DNA of 64,000 nucleotides from Lewinella sp. JB7 (lineage in GTDB: Bacteria > Bacteroidota > Bacteroidia > Chitinophagales > Saprospiraceae): assembly GCF_024297185.1 (NCBI RefSeq), contig NZ_JANCTD010000007.1:186001-250000 (forward strand), given 5' to 3'. Below the pieces are notes generated by a model that saw nothing but the letters and a program-made list of their open reading frames with translations, made no database searches and was not told where the DNA came from. Position 1 is the first letter of the stretch. The number at the start of each line of letters is the position of its first letter. The translations under genes and the position numbers were made by a program. Positions 9,759-18,455 of the stretch are shown one piece after another.

Positions 9759-9766
9759 CAAATGTA
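9759..9766 (-). promoter_or_regulatory. Candidate -7 promoter element of the oligoendopeptidase gene
   Basis: Minus strand reads TACATTTG, matching TAnnTTTG, 32 bases before the ATG at 9726. No -33 TTG is seen at the usual distance. It lies in the 217-base divergent gap that also serves rpoN; nothing else was recognised there. Confidence 0.45.
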
Positions 9767-9943
9767 GGCACGGGGAGGTTCCGGGCGGGAACGCGGGAGC
9801 CGGCGGAATAGGAGGGAGCGGTCCTGAGAATTAAAAATTCCGGCACCCCCGGCATTCCGGGGCGGTCGGTCCTATTTTGGGTTGATGCGGATTACCCCCC
9901 ACGGTGAACCTAAGGCCGCACTTGCATCGTTCCATCACCAGCC

Positions 9944-11437
9944 ATGCTCGGACAATCACTCAAGCAATCGCAGCTCCAGAAGCTCAGCCCGCGTCAGATC
10001 CAACTGATGCAGCTCATGCAGCTGCCCCTGTACGAGCTCGAACAGCGCGTCAAGGAAGAGCTCGAACGCAACCCTACCCTCGAGGAAGCCATCCCCGAAC
10101 CCGCTGACGGGCCTGCCGACCGCGACGAACAGGAGAGCGAACGCAGCGAAAGCGACCCCTTCGAAATGGAGGAACTCTTTCAGCAGTACATCGACGACGA
10201 CCCTACCAACTACCAGCAGAACGGCAACGACGACGCCTACGACGCCCCCGGCAGCTACACCGCCGACGAGAACACTTTCTTCGAATACCTGGAAGGCCAG
10301 CTCGCCAACCTGGAGTTCGACACCCCCCTCGATCGCACCATCGCCCTGCAGATCATCGGCAACCTCGACGACGACGGCTACCTCCAGCGCCTGCCCAGTG
10401 CCATCGCCGACGACCTGCTGATCAATTACGACATCGAAGTCGATACCCGCCGCATCAAGGAAGTGCTCCGGGTGGTCCAGTCACTCGAGCCCCCCGGCCT
10501 GGCCGCCCGCAACCTGCGGGAATGCCTGCTGCTGCAGCTGAACGCCAAGATCGATAATGGCGACGACCTCGACGACCACACCTTCGCCGATCTGGTGCTG
10601 GCCCAGACGGTCATCCGCGATCACTTCGATCTGTTCAGCAAGAAACACTACGATAAACTCCGGGATAAACTGGAGGTCGACGAGGACGAACTCCGCGATG
10701 CCCTCGCCGAGATCCTTAAACTCAACCCCAAACCCGCCTCCGGACTCGGGGGGCGCGCCGGGGGTCGGGCGGCGCGCGTCGTAGTCCCCGATTTTTTGGT
10801 CACGGTCGTCGACGGCGAACTCCGGCTCAGCCTGACGGCCCGCAACGCCCCCGACCTCAAGATCAACGACTACTACCAGCAGCAACTCGCTGAATACCGC
10901 CGCAAACAGAAGGAATCCGGCAAGCTGACCATCGCCCAGAAACAGGCGGCCGGCTTCATCCGTCAGAATATCGATTCGGCCAGCTGGTTCATTGAAGCCA
11001 TCCAGCAGCGACAGCAAACGCTCTACAGCGTCATGCATACGATCGTCCGGTACCAGGAACAGTTCTTCCGCACCGGTGATCTCAAGACCCTCCGCCCCAT
11101 GATCCTGAAGGATATCGCCGGACCGACCGAACTCGACATCAGCACCGTGAGCCGGGTGGTGAATTCCAAATTCGTGCAGACCGACTTCGGTACCTTCTCC
11201 CTGCGGGAATTCTTCAGCGAGGGCATGACCAATGAGGACGGGGAGGAGGTGAGCACTACCCAGGTCAAAAAGGTGCTGGCCGAGATCATTTCCGCCGAAG
11301 ACAAACGTAAACCCCTCAACGACAGTAAGCTGCAACGCGCCCTCAAGGATGCCGGCTACGACATCGCCCGCCGCACCGTAGCCAAGTACCGCGAACAACT
11401 CGGACTGCCCGTAGCCCGCCTCCGCAAGGAACTATGA
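9944..11437 (+). CDS. rpoN: RNA polymerase sigma-54 factor
   Basis: A 497-residue sigma-54. Region I is the Gln/Leu-rich activator-binding segment at the N-terminus (SLKQSQLQKLSPRQIQLMQL). An acidic region II (about 60-110) follows, then the core-binding region and the HTH around SRVVNSKFVQT. The RpoN box, ARRTVAKYRE, is at about 475-484. It directs polymerase to -24/-12 promoters that need AAA+ activators; none of those activators is encoded in this window. It heads a run of four same-strand genes (GNAT, glycosyltransferase, PepSY protein). Confidence 0.96.
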   Translation: MLGQSLKQSQLQKLSPRQIQLMQLMQLPLYELEQRVKEELERNPTLEEAIPEPADGPADRDEQESERSESDPFEMEELFQQYIDDDPTNYQQNGNDDAYDAPGSYTADENTFFEYLEGQLANLEFDTPLDRTIALQIIGNLDDDGYLQRLPSAIADDLLINYDIEVDTRRIKEVLRVVQSLEPPGLAARNLRECLLLQLNAKIDNGDDLDDHTFADLVLAQTVIRDHFDLFSKKHYDKLRDKLEVDEDELRDALAEILKLNPKPASGLGGRAGGRAARVVVPDFLVTVVDGELRLSLTARNAPDLKINDYYQQQLAEYRRKQKESGKLTIAQKQAAGFIRQNIDSASWFIEAIQQRQQTLYSVMHTIVRYQEQFFRTGDLKTLRPMILKDIAGPTELDISTVSRVVNSKFVQTDFGTFSLREFFSEGMTNEDGEEVSTTQVKKVLAEIISAEDKRKPLNDSKLQRALKDAGYDIARRTVAKYREQLGLPVARLRKEL

Positions 11438-11492
11438 GCAAACATCTTCGGTGAATGTGCGTACTATTGCCCCCGTCCAAAAGCCAACGTGA

Positions 11493-11786
11493 ATGTCTAA
11501 CTCCACCGAAACCGTCGTCCACAATCAGGAAAAGAACCGCTTCGAAGTCATCAATGGCTCCCAGGTTTCCAAACTACTGTACCAAATGAAGGGCGAGGAC
11601 CAGATCGAACTGGTACACACCGAGGTGCCCGAAGATCTTGCCGGCCAGGGCATCGGCAGCGATCTGGTCACCACGGCCCTGCAGTACGCCCGCGACCACA
11701 AGCTGCAGGCCATCCCCTCCTGCCCCTTCGTGGCCTCCTACGTACAGCGTCATCCCGAATGGAACGACGTGGTAGTGGAGCTCTAA
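11493..11786 (+). CDS. Small GNAT-fold acetyltransferase (YjdJ-like)
   Basis: A 97-residue protein with the short GNAT fold. After KNRFEVINGSQVSKLLYQ it has IELVHTEVPEDLAGQGIGSD, in which GQGIG is the CoA-binding loop, then LVTTALQYARDHKLQAIPSC and a terminal YVQRHPEWNDVV. This matches the YjdJ/COG2388 group of stand-alone small acetyltransferases, whose substrates are unknown. It starts 55 bases after rpoN and abuts the glycosyltransferase gene with no gap. Confidence 0.85.
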   Translation: MSNSTETVVHNQEKNRFEVINGSQVSKLLYQMKGEDQIELVHTEVPEDLAGQGIGSDLVTTALQYARDHKLQAIPSCPFVASYVQRHPEWNDVVVEL

Positions 11787-12869
11787 GTGCTCGCTCTGTT
11801 TTTGCTGGCCGCGGCCATTCAATTTGCCGCCTGGATCTTCGTGTTTCCCCGGGCGTTCGGGGCGGTGCACAAGTCCCCGGAATATCCCGCGCCGCCGCCG
11901 GTGTCGGTCATCGTCTGTTTTCATAACGAAGCCCCGACCCTGGAAGCCTGCCTGCGGAGCATCCTGACGCAGCGGCCCGCCCCCGCCGAAGTGATTGCCG
12001 TGGACGATCATTCGACCGATGCTTCCGCCGCTATCGTTCGTCGGCTACAGCAGGAGTTTTCCGCGCTGCGTACCGTTGACCCCGGCCCCACCCGGCCCGG
12101 AAAGAAGGACGCCCTGACGGCCGGAATCGCCGCGGCCACCCATCCTTACCTATTGTTGACCGATGCCGACTGCGTTCCCGCCACGTCCGCCTGGTTGCAC
12201 CGCATGACTGCCCCCTTCACTTCGAATGCCGAGGTGGTCCTGGGTTGCTCCCCCTACCGCCGTCGCCCCGGACTGCTCAACGCCTGGCAGCGGTTCGAAA
12301 CGACCTACGTCGCCCTCCAGTACCAGGGCTTTGCCGCCCACGGACTGCCGTACATGGGGGTCGGTCGCAACCTGGCGTACCAAAAAAGCTTCTTTCAACG
12401 GGCCGGTGGCCTGCGGGCGCACACCAACCTTCCGGGGGGAGATGACGATCTGTTGGTCGGCCACCACGCTACCGCCCCCGGCACCGCCCGCGTCACCGAC
12501 CCGGCGGCCTGGACCTACTCCGCCCCCGCTACCCAGTGGTCGGAGTACATCCGCCAGAAAGTGCGTCATCAGTCTACCGGTCCGCGCTACCGTCCCCTGC
12601 ACCGGAGTATCCTGCTCGTGCTGGCGGCTAGTCACGGATTATTTTTCTTACTCGGCCTCGGGCTCCTCTTTACCCCCTTCTGGGGCGGTGCGCTGCTGAT
12701 CTATGCGGTACGGGCGGCGCTGATATTGCGGGTGTACCTGCGCGCGCCGGTGAGTGACTTTCTGGGCGGGGACGCGGGAGCGGCGTCGGTTCTGCTGGGA
12801 GATGCTCTTTTGGCTCCTTTTTCCTTGTTCCTGGCCGTGGCAACCACGCTGCCCCCGGGGCGTTGGTAA
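11787..12869 (+). CDS. Family 2 glycosyltransferase, membrane-anchored
   Basis: A 360-residue protein starting at a GTG placed directly after the GNAT stop codon, so it is translationally coupled. There is an N-terminal helix (about 1-20), then a GT-A domain: VSVIVCFHNE at about 40, AVDDHST, the metal-binding LLTDADC, GGDDDLLV and a QxxRW-like RQKVRH. Two or three C-terminal membrane helices follow. The layout is that of GT2 enzymes that transfer sugars to lipid carriers or growing polysaccharides at the inner membrane. The acceptor and the sugar are unknown. Confidence 0.88.
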   Translation: MLALFLLAAAIQFAAWIFVFPRAFGAVHKSPEYPAPPPVSVIVCFHNEAPTLEACLRSILTQRPAPAEVIAVDDHSTDASAAIVRRLQQEFSALRTVDPGPTRPGKKDALTAGIAAATHPYLLLTDADCVPATSAWLHRMTAPFTSNAEVVLGCSPYRRRPGLLNAWQRFETTYVALQYQGFAAHGLPYMGVGRNLAYQKSFFQRAGGLRAHTNLPGGDDDLLVGHHATAPGTARVTDPAAWTYSAPATQWSEYIRQKVRHQSTGPRYRPLHRSILLVLAASHGLFFLLGLGLLFTPFWGGALLIYAVRAALILRVYLRAPVSDFLGGDAGAASVLLGDALLAPFSLFLAVATTLPPGRW

Positions 12870-12887
12870 AAGCAGTAGGTTGCATCC

Positions 12888-13430
12888 ATGGAAGAACTGA
12901 CGTCGCGCCAGAAACAAGCCAGGCTTCTCCGTCGTACCCGCCGCGTCCACCGCTGGTCGGGGATTACCCTCTTCGTGTTCTTCTTCATTATCGGCGTTAC
13001 GAGCGTCCTGCTCGGCTGGAAAAAGAACGTCGACTACATCATGCCTCCGACCGCCCGCGGTACCAGCACCGAACTGGCCGAGTGGCTCCCCACCGATCGC
13101 TTACTTACCCTCGCCCAATCCGCCCTCACCGACTCCCTCGGCCCCGCCTACGATCCCACCATCGATCGCATCGACTACCGCCCCGACAAGGGTTCCCTCA
13201 AGTTTCTCTTTAAAGACCACTACGGCGAAGTCCAACTCGACGGCGCTACCGGCCGCGTCCTCAGCATCGGCATCCGCCGGGCCGACTTCATCGAGCACAT
13301 CCACGATGGCTCCATCATCAACGATCCCTTCAAGATCATTTATTCCACCCTCATGGGTCTCGCCACCATCCTGTTCACGGTCTCGGGCTTCTGGCTCTGG
13401 TACGGTCCCAAACGCATGCGCAACAGCTAG
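12888..13430 (+). CDS. PepSY-associated membrane protein
   Basis: A 180-residue protein. A helix near the N-terminus (HRWSGITLFVFFFIIGVTSVL, about 22-42) is typical of PepSY_TM proteins. It is followed by a periplasmic PepSY-like part (SLKFLFKDHYGEVQLDGATG) and a C-terminal helix ending LWYGPKRMRNS. Larger relatives are linked to iron reductases and siderophore uptake, but this short form has no visible haem ligands beyond scattered histidines. It is the last gene of the rpoN cluster. The G-poor repeat begins right after its stop. Confidence 0.75.
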   Translation: MEELTSRQKQARLLRRTRRVHRWSGITLFVFFFIIGVTSVLLGWKKNVDYIMPPTARGTSTELAEWLPTDRLLTLAQSALTDSLGPAYDPTIDRIDYRPDKGSLKFLFKDHYGEVQLDGATGRVLSIGIRRADFIEHIHDGSIINDPFKIIYSTLMGLATILFTVSGFWLWYGPKRMRNS

Positions 13431-13628
13431 CCCCCCCCAGCTAAACTACTAACGACCTAACGTACTACCCGCTACCACACTACCCGACTAAACTACTAAC
13501 GAACCAACGGACTACCCGCTACCACATTACCAGTCTACCACACTAAACTACTAACGTACTACCCGCTACCAGTCTACCACACTACTAAACTACCACACTA
13601 CCCAACTAACAGCCTAAAAACCTCCCCC
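13431..13628 (+). repeat. G-poor CTACC/CTAA repeat, left of the redoxin gene
   Basis: About 200 bases built from short variants of ctaccacac, ctaaactactaacg and gtactacccgctaccac, with almost no G on this strand. Units recur imperfectly two or three times. The same vocabulary fills 14250-14605 on the other side of the redoxin gene. No ORF is supported here. Its function is unknown. Confidence 0.85.
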
Positions 13629-14186
13629 CTACTTCTTCCACTTAATCCCGCACCCCGCGCTCGGATACTGCTTTTCCGGACTGGGCCGCCCCGCCAGCAG
13701 ATCGTCCATCGCGGCACGCAGATCGGCACCGGTCACCTGCTTACCCGAACCCGGACGGGCATCGTCCAGCCGACCCCGGTAGTAGAGTTTCCGGTCTCCG
13801 TCGAAGAGATAGATATCGGGCGTACAGGCCGCATCGTAGGCTTTAGCTACTTCCTGAGTGGCGTCGTACAGATAGGGAAAGGAGAACAGGTTATTGAGGG
13901 CGAAAGCCTCCATATTATCCGGACTGTCAACGGGATAGGCCTCCACGTCGTTGCTGCTGATCGCCACCGTACCGATGCCCCGGTCCTCGTAGTCGTTGGC
14001 CACGTCGATGAGTGCTTCAATCGTATGAATGACGTACGGGCAGTGATTGCAGATAAACAGTACGAGCGTCCCCTTCGGCCCCTTCACGTCGTCGTAATTC
14101 AGTTTAGCGCCCGACACGGCATCTTCCAGTTCGAAGGGAGGAGCGAGCGTGCCGATGTCGACCATGGTGGATTCCGTCAGTGCCAT
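13629..14186 (-). CDS. Thioredoxin-fold redoxin (AhpC/TSA-like)
   Basis: A 185-residue thioredoxin-fold protein. After APPFELEDAVSGAKLNYDDV it has LVLFICNHCPYVIHTIEAL, where CNHC replaces the usual CxxC, then GIGTVAISSND and a conserved cysteine near the end (PSAGCGIKWKK). These features match a group of cytoplasmic redoxin proteins widespread in Bacteroidota and cyanobacteria, whose partners are not established. There is no signal peptide. The gene stands alone between two blocks of the same G-poor repeat and is transcribed against its neighbours. Confidence 0.85.
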   Translation of the reverse strand: MALTESTMVDIGTLAPPFELEDAVSGAKLNYDDVKGPKGTLVLFICNHCPYVIHTIEALIDVANDYEDRGIGTVAISSNDVEAYPVDSPDNMEAFALNNLFSFPYLYDATQEVAKAYDAACTPDIYLFDGDRKLYYRGRLDDARPGSGKQVTGADLRAAMDDLLAGRPSPEKQYPSAGCGIKWKK

Positions 14187-14249
14187 TGTTCAGATATTTT
14201 GCGGGTTGTTGAGTAGCTTGCTGTCAGCCCCTAGTAAAGGCCCTACCCG

Positions 14250-14605
14250 CCCTTCCGGTTTACCCCCGACCCAACGAACCAATAAACACCACACTAAGAT
14301 CCTAACCGACTACCGACTAAAAGCCTAACCGACTAACTGACTAAATGCCTACCACACTACCACATCCCCCGACTAAAAGCCTAACCAACTAACCAACTAA
14401 CCAACTAAAAGCCTACCATACTACCACACCACCCGACTAAAAGCCTAACCAACTAACCAACTAACCAACTAAAAGCCTACCATACTACCACATTACCACT
14501 CTACCACACCACCCGACTAAAAGCCTAACCGACTAACTAACTAAAAGCCTATCACACTACCACATTACCACTCTACCACACCACCCGACTAAAACACTCC
14601 CACCC
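14250..14605 (+). repeat. G-poor CTAA/CTACC tandem repeat, right of the redoxin gene
   Basis: About 350 bases of imperfect tandem units made of cccgactaaaagcctaac, ccaactaaccaactaa, aagcctaccatactacc and acattaccactctaccac. The larger unit is roughly 65-80 bases and recurs about four times, ending directly before the ATP-grasp start codon at 14609. The strand has very few G residues. It shares its words with 13431-13628. There are no unique spacers, so it is not a CRISPR array. Confidence 0.88.
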
Positions 14606-14608
14606 CCC

Positions 14609-15808
14609 ATGACCTTCCTCTGCATTTCCTGTTACTTCAAGGGTGTCCCCTTCCTCCGCGCGTGCAAAGCCGCCGGCAATACCGTCTATTTGCTCACCGT
14701 CAAGAAACTGGAGCACGACCCCTGGCCCCGGGAAGCCATCGATGAGTTCTTTTTCCTGGAAAGCGACAGCAACGCTCCCTCCGACCTGGCCAATATCGCC
14801 AAGGGGGTTGCCTGGATGATGCAAAGTCGCCCCATCGACCGCGTAGTGGCCCTCGACGATTTTGACGTGGAGAAAGCCGCCTACCTGCGCGAGGAATTTC
14901 GCCTGCCCGGCATGGGACAAACCACCTCCCGCTACTTCCGCGATAAACTCGCCATGCGCATCCGGGCCCGCGATCACGGCGTGCCGGTACCCGCCTTCTC
15001 CAGCCTGTTCAACGACGTGGCCCTTACCGAATTCGCTAACCGGATCGAGTATCCCTGCCTCATCAAGCCGCGGGGCGAGGCCAGCGCGACGGGCATCACC
15101 AAGGTGCATTCGGCTCAGGAACTCTGGGATACCGTGCACCAACTCGGGGAACGGCGGAAAGAGTATCTGGTGGAGCAGTTCCGCCCGGGGGATGTTTACC
15201 ATGTCGACGCCATTTCGGTAGACGGAGAAGTAGCCTTCTGCCAGGTATCCCGTTATCTGAGCACACCCTTCGAAGTGGCCCACGGCGGCGGCATTTTTCG
15301 CTCGGTCAGTGTTCCTTACCACGATGAGGAAGCCGTCATTCTACGTCGCCTCACGGAAGACGTCATGCATGCGTTCGGAATGCAATTCAGCGCTTCGCAC
15401 ACGGAGTTCATCAAGACCCGGGAGGGCAACTTCGTCTTTCTGGAAACCGCCAGCCGGGTCGGTGGAGCTCACCTGGCCGAGATGGTCGAGGCGGCCACCG
15501 GCGTCGGCCTGTGGACGGAGTGGGCCAAACTGGAAACGGCCATGGCTACCGGACAGCCCTACACCGTACCCGAGCGCCGCTACGACCAAGCCGGCATCGT
15601 CGTCAGTCTCTGCCGCTACGAATTTCCGGATACGACCTCCTTTACCGATCCGGAGATCGTCTGGCGTATGGATAAAAAACATCACATCGGGCTTATCGTC
15701 GCGTCCGAGTCCCCCCACCGGATCCGCCAGCTGTTAGACGAATACGCCACCCGCATCGCCCAGGACTTCCACGCAGCCGCCCCGGCCCCGAAAAAGTCGA
15801 CGCACTGA
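14609..15808 (+). CDS. ATP-grasp domain enzyme
   Basis: A 399-residue ATP-grasp protein. An N-terminal pre-ATP-grasp part (about 1-100) is followed by the ATP-binding core: IEYPCLIKPRGEASATGITK (about 150-170), EYLVEQFRPGDVYHVDAISV, and the metal-binding FVFLETASRVGGAHLAEM. Enzymes of this class join a carboxylate to an amine or thiol through an acyl-phosphate. The product cannot be told from sequence; peptide-ligase or carbamoyl-phosphate-synthase-like roles are both possible. The G-poor repeat lies directly in front of the ATG, so the promoter must be in or beyond it. Confidence 0.85.
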   Translation: MTFLCISCYFKGVPFLRACKAAGNTVYLLTVKKLEHDPWPREAIDEFFFLESDSNAPSDLANIAKGVAWMMQSRPIDRVVALDDFDVEKAAYLREEFRLPGMGQTTSRYFRDKLAMRIRARDHGVPVPAFSSLFNDVALTEFANRIEYPCLIKPRGEASATGITKVHSAQELWDTVHQLGERRKEYLVEQFRPGDVYHVDAISVDGEVAFCQVSRYLSTPFEVAHGGGIFRSVSVPYHDEEAVILRRLTEDVMHAFGMQFSASHTEFIKTREGNFVFLETASRVGGAHLAEMVEAATGVGLWTEWAKLETAMATGQPYTVPERRYDQAGIVVSLCRYEFPDTTSFTDPEIVWRMDKKHHIGLIVASESPHRIRQLLDEYATRIAQDFHAAAPAPKKSTH

Positions 15809-15848
15809 GTCACGGACACTGGACCTGCGCGCGCGCCCGCCGAATACG

Positions 15849-15856
15849 TACCTTTG
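15849..15856 (+). promoter_or_regulatory. Candidate -7 promoter element
   Basis: TACCTTTG, matching TAnnTTTG, 26 bases before the DUF2911 gene ATG. No good -33 element is seen. Confidence 0.45.
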
Positions 15857-15882
15857 GTCAGCTAACCAAACCAACTGCAATC

Positions 15883-16728
15883 ATGCAAGCAAGAGTTCTT
15901 ACCCTTCTTCTTTCCCTATTCGTCATCGGTCTGCCGGCCCAGATCGTATCCCCACCCCCTTCGCCCCTACTGAAAATGGAGACCACCGTGGGCCTCACCG
16001 ACGTGTCCCTCGAATACAGCCGCCCCGGTATGCGCGACCGGAATATCTTCGGCGCCGACGGACTCGTGCCCTACGGCGAAATCTGGCGTACCGGAGCCAA
16101 CCAGGCCACGAAGATCACCTTCAGCGACGCCGTCAAGGTAGCCGGCAAGGAGATACCCGCGGGCAGCTACGCCATACTCACCAAACCCATGCAGGGTCTG
16201 TGGGAGGTGATGTTCTTCCCCTACGAAAGCGGCAACTGGACCAGCTACACGGAGCAGACTCCCGACGTCACCGTCTCCGGTAAATCCGGCATGCTGAGCG
16301 AGGCCGTCGAAACTTTCACCATCAATTTCACCAATTACACTCTCGACGGAGCTGACCTGGTGATGATGTGGGACAAAACCCAGGTGACCCTGCCCGTCGA
16401 AACGAACGTGAAGGAGTCCGTCATGGCCACCATCGATCGCGTGATGGCCGGCCCCAACATGAACGACTACTTCCAGGCGGCAACCTTCCTGAATGAGTCG
16501 GGCCTCAATAACGAAAAGGCGCTCGAATACATCCGCAAGGCGCACGAAATGGCCGGCGAAAATGCCCGCTTCTGGATGGTGCGCCGGGAAGCCATTATCC
16601 TAAGCGACCTCGGCAAAAAGAAGGAAGCCATCGAGGCGGCCAAACGTTCCAAGATGCTTGCCGAAGAGGCCGGTAATATGGACTACGTACGCATGAACGA
16701 AAAGTCGATCGAAGAGTGGTCGATGTAG
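15883..16728 (+). CDS. DUF2911 secreted protein with TPR-like tail
   Basis: A 281-residue protein. The signal peptide (MQARVLTLLLSLFVIGLPAQ) is followed by a DUF2911 domain (about 30-170: VGLTDVSLEYSRPGMRDRNI, EIWRTGANQATKITF, AGSYAILTKP). The last 100 residues hold TPR-like helices (ALEYIRKAHEMAGENARFW, KKEAIEAAKRSKMLAEEAG). DUF2911 proteins are very common in Bacteroidota; their role is not established. A single-gene unit is likely, given its own -7 box and the strong hairpin terminator after it. Confidence 0.9.
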   Translation: MQARVLTLLLSLFVIGLPAQIVSPPPSPLLKMETTVGLTDVSLEYSRPGMRDRNIFGADGLVPYGEIWRTGANQATKITFSDAVKVAGKEIPAGSYAILTKPMQGLWEVMFFPYESGNWTSYTEQTPDVTVSGKSGMLSEAVETFTINFTNYTLDGADLVMMWDKTQVTLPVETNVKESVMATIDRVMAGPNMNDYFQAATFLNESGLNNEKALEYIRKAHEMAGENARFWMVRREAIILSDLGKKKEAIEAAKRSKMLAEEAGNMDYVRMNEKSIEEWSM

Positions 16729-16754
16729 GCTTCCCACCGTACTAGCCGAAAAAG

Positions 16755-16790
16755 AAAGGCCCGGAAGAACGTGTTCTTCCGGGCCTTTTT
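16755..16790. terminator. Strong bidirectional intrinsic terminator
   Basis: A near-perfect inverted repeat, AAAGGCCCGGAAGAAC against GTTCTTCCGGGCCTTT, with an A-run on the left and a T-run on the right. It separates the DUF2911 gene from the convergent SDR gene and should stop transcription from both sides. Confidence 0.9.
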
Positions 16791-16805
16791 ACTTTCGCTC
16801 CCTTG

Positions 16806-17819
16806 CTACCGACGGGTAAGGGAACTGGTGATGAGGCTCGTCGCAGCGATCACGGTACCGAATACGATGGCGGAGGTCAGTGCCCGCACGGTCGACCCCT
16901 TGAGGACGATGCCGCTGTTCTTGGCCTTGTCGTCGAAGTCGCCGTGACTGCCGTGATCACCGGGTACGGACTCGAACAGGTAGTCCTTGTCGTGACGGGC
17001 CGGCTTATCGGTTTTCTGACCGCTTACGGCGGACTTTCCGAGGAAGAGGTCCATCAGTCCGGGAAATAATTTACTGCTGAGGATCGTCTGCACGGCCGGA
17101 AATCCGACGTAGTACTCCCGATCGTTGGTGCCGGCGGCCGCCACCACGGCCCGGGCGGCTACCTCCGGTTGGTAAATGGTGCCCATGGGTCGGGGCTGCT
17201 TGTCGAGTTTATTACGCACGAGACTGAACTGCGTGGTATTCACGCCGGGTAGTTGCACCATGGTGGTCTTCACCTGGCTTTTCTCGTGTACCAGTTCCGA
17301 GCGCAGGCTGTCGTAGAAGCCCTCGATGGCGTGCTTGGCACCGCAGTAGGCGGTCTGGAGGGGGATGCCCCGGTAAGCTAATGCGGATCCTACGAACACG
17401 ATGCTCCCGCGGTTACGCGGTTGCATACGCTTAAGGGCGCATTTCGCCCCGTATACGGAGCCCAGATAGGTCACTTCCGTAACGCGCTTGAACTCGTCCA
17501 TGTCCACGTCCTTGAACAGGCCGAGGACGCTGGTCATGGCATTATTGATCCACACATCGATGGGACCGAAGGTTTCTTCCACCTTGGCGGCGGCTTCGTC
17601 GAGGGCGCGAAAATCGGCTACGTCGGCCGGAAGCACGAGGGCTTCGCCGCCCAGGGCTTCGATCTCCTTACGGGCGCCTTCCAGACCCTCCTGGTTGCGG
17701 GCGATCAGTCCGATGCGGGCGTGCTCCTTGGCAAATTCGCGGGCGATGGCCCGGCCGATGCCGGCGGAAGCACCGGTGATGACGACGGTTCGGGGGCGTT
17801 CAAAATTATTGCTACTCAT
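16806..17819 (-). CDS. Short-chain dehydrogenase/reductase with C-terminal hydrophobic tail
   Basis: About 337 residues from the ATG at 17819 (MSSNNFERPRTVVITG). A longer reading frame to 17897 is open, but it would overlap the next gene's start and add no family sequence. The Rossmann motif is TGASAGIG; the catalytic set is YCGAKHA (YxxxK) with the Ser in VFVGSAL. Length exceeds a classic SDR: an extra 70 residues end in a hydrophobic segment (TSAIVFGTVIAATSLI) that may anchor it to the membrane. The substrate is unknown. Confidence 0.88.
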   Translation of the reverse strand: MSSNNFERPRTVVITGASAGIGRAIAREFAKEHARIGLIARNQEGLEGARKEIEALGGEALVLPADVADFRALDEAAAKVEETFGPIDVWINNAMTSVLGLFKDVDMDEFKRVTEVTYLGSVYGAKCALKRMQPRNRGSIVFVGSALAYRGIPLQTAYCGAKHAIEGFYDSLRSELVHEKSQVKTTMVQLPGVNTTQFSLVRNKLDKQPRPMGTIYQPEVAARAVVAAAGTNDREYYVGFPAVQTILSSKLFPGLMDLFLGKSAVSGQKTDKPARHDKDYLFESVPGDHGSHGDFDDKAKNSGIVLKGSTVRALTSAIVFGTVIAATSLITSSLTRR

Positions 17820-17895
17820 TGTCTTGATGTTTACTTGTTGCGGAAGTTCCGCACTCTCTACAACCCGGACCGTGGGGGACGTTGTTCGTATCACC

Positions 17896-18420
17896 ATGTC
17901 CGCTACCGCTGAAATGCCCTACTTCGTCCGGCCCTCCGTAAATCTGAATACGGAAGAGAAAGAAGTCGCCTATTCCCTGGCCCACGCCGCCATCGCGGCC
18001 ACCGTGGGTGGTGAGGATAACGAGGTGATGAAAATGGCCACCGTCAACAGTCTGCTTAAAACCTACTTACCGTACTACTACTGGGTCGGCTTCTACCTGG
18101 TACACGGGCAGCGTCAACTCATCGTCGGTCCGTACCAGGGCACGCTGGGTTGCCTGTACATCGACTTCGGGCGGGGAGTATGCGGAGCCGTGGCCGCGAG
18201 TGAGCGTACGAAGATCGTCGCCGACACTCATGTGCTGGAGGAGGGCAAGGAGCACATCGCCTGCGACCCCAACAGTCGCTCGGAGATCGTCCTGCCCGTT
18301 CACCGCGCCGACGGTAGTTTGCTGGGGGTGTTCGACGTGGACAGTACCGAGGAAGCCTCCTTCGACGCGGTGGACCAACGGTGGCTCGAACAGATTTTAC
18401 GGGATACCTTTGCCGTATAA
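17896..18420 (+). CDS. GAF-domain free methionine-(R)-sulfoxide reductase
   Basis: A 174-residue single GAF domain starting at ATG 17896. It carries the three cysteines of the fRMsr family: Cys86 (GTLGCLYID), Cys96 (GRGVCG) and Cys123 (HIACDPNSRSEIVLPV). The family reduces free L-methionine-(R)-sulfoxide in the cytoplasm using these cysteines and thioredoxin. The segment YYWVGFYLV near residue 60 and the FDVDSTEEASFD end also fit. The divergent SDR gene begins 76 bases away; scpA follows 33 bases after the stop. Confidence 0.9.
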   Translation: MSATAEMPYFVRPSVNLNTEEKEVAYSLAHAAIAATVGGEDNEVMKMATVNSLLKTYLPYYYWVGFYLVHGQRQLIVGPYQGTLGCLYIDFGRGVCGAVAASERTKIVADTHVLEEGKEHIACDPNSRSEIVLPVHRADGSLLGVFDVDSTEEASFDAVDQRWLEQILRDTFAV

Positions 18421-18455
18421 ATTTTAAATGGCCAATTTTCAATTCCAAATTTTCT
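18419..18455 (+). repeat. Solitary copy of the AT-rich repeat module at the scpA start
   Basis: This 37-base stretch matches, at 31 of 37 positions, the AT-rich half of the 106-base tandem repeat at 30830-31520. It fills the gap between the fRMsr stop and scpA and ends at the CTG that probably starts scpA. Confidence 0.75.

Noticed and set aside
14250-14605. CRISPR or telomere-like array
   Set aside because: Units are imperfect and without spacers; the CTAA words are not a regular telomere hexamer and lie inside the chromosome.
17488-17895. N-terminal extension of the GAF-domain reductase
   Set aside because: The open frame before ATG 17896 is antisense to the SDR gene and has no GAF sequence; the family is normally about 160-175 residues.
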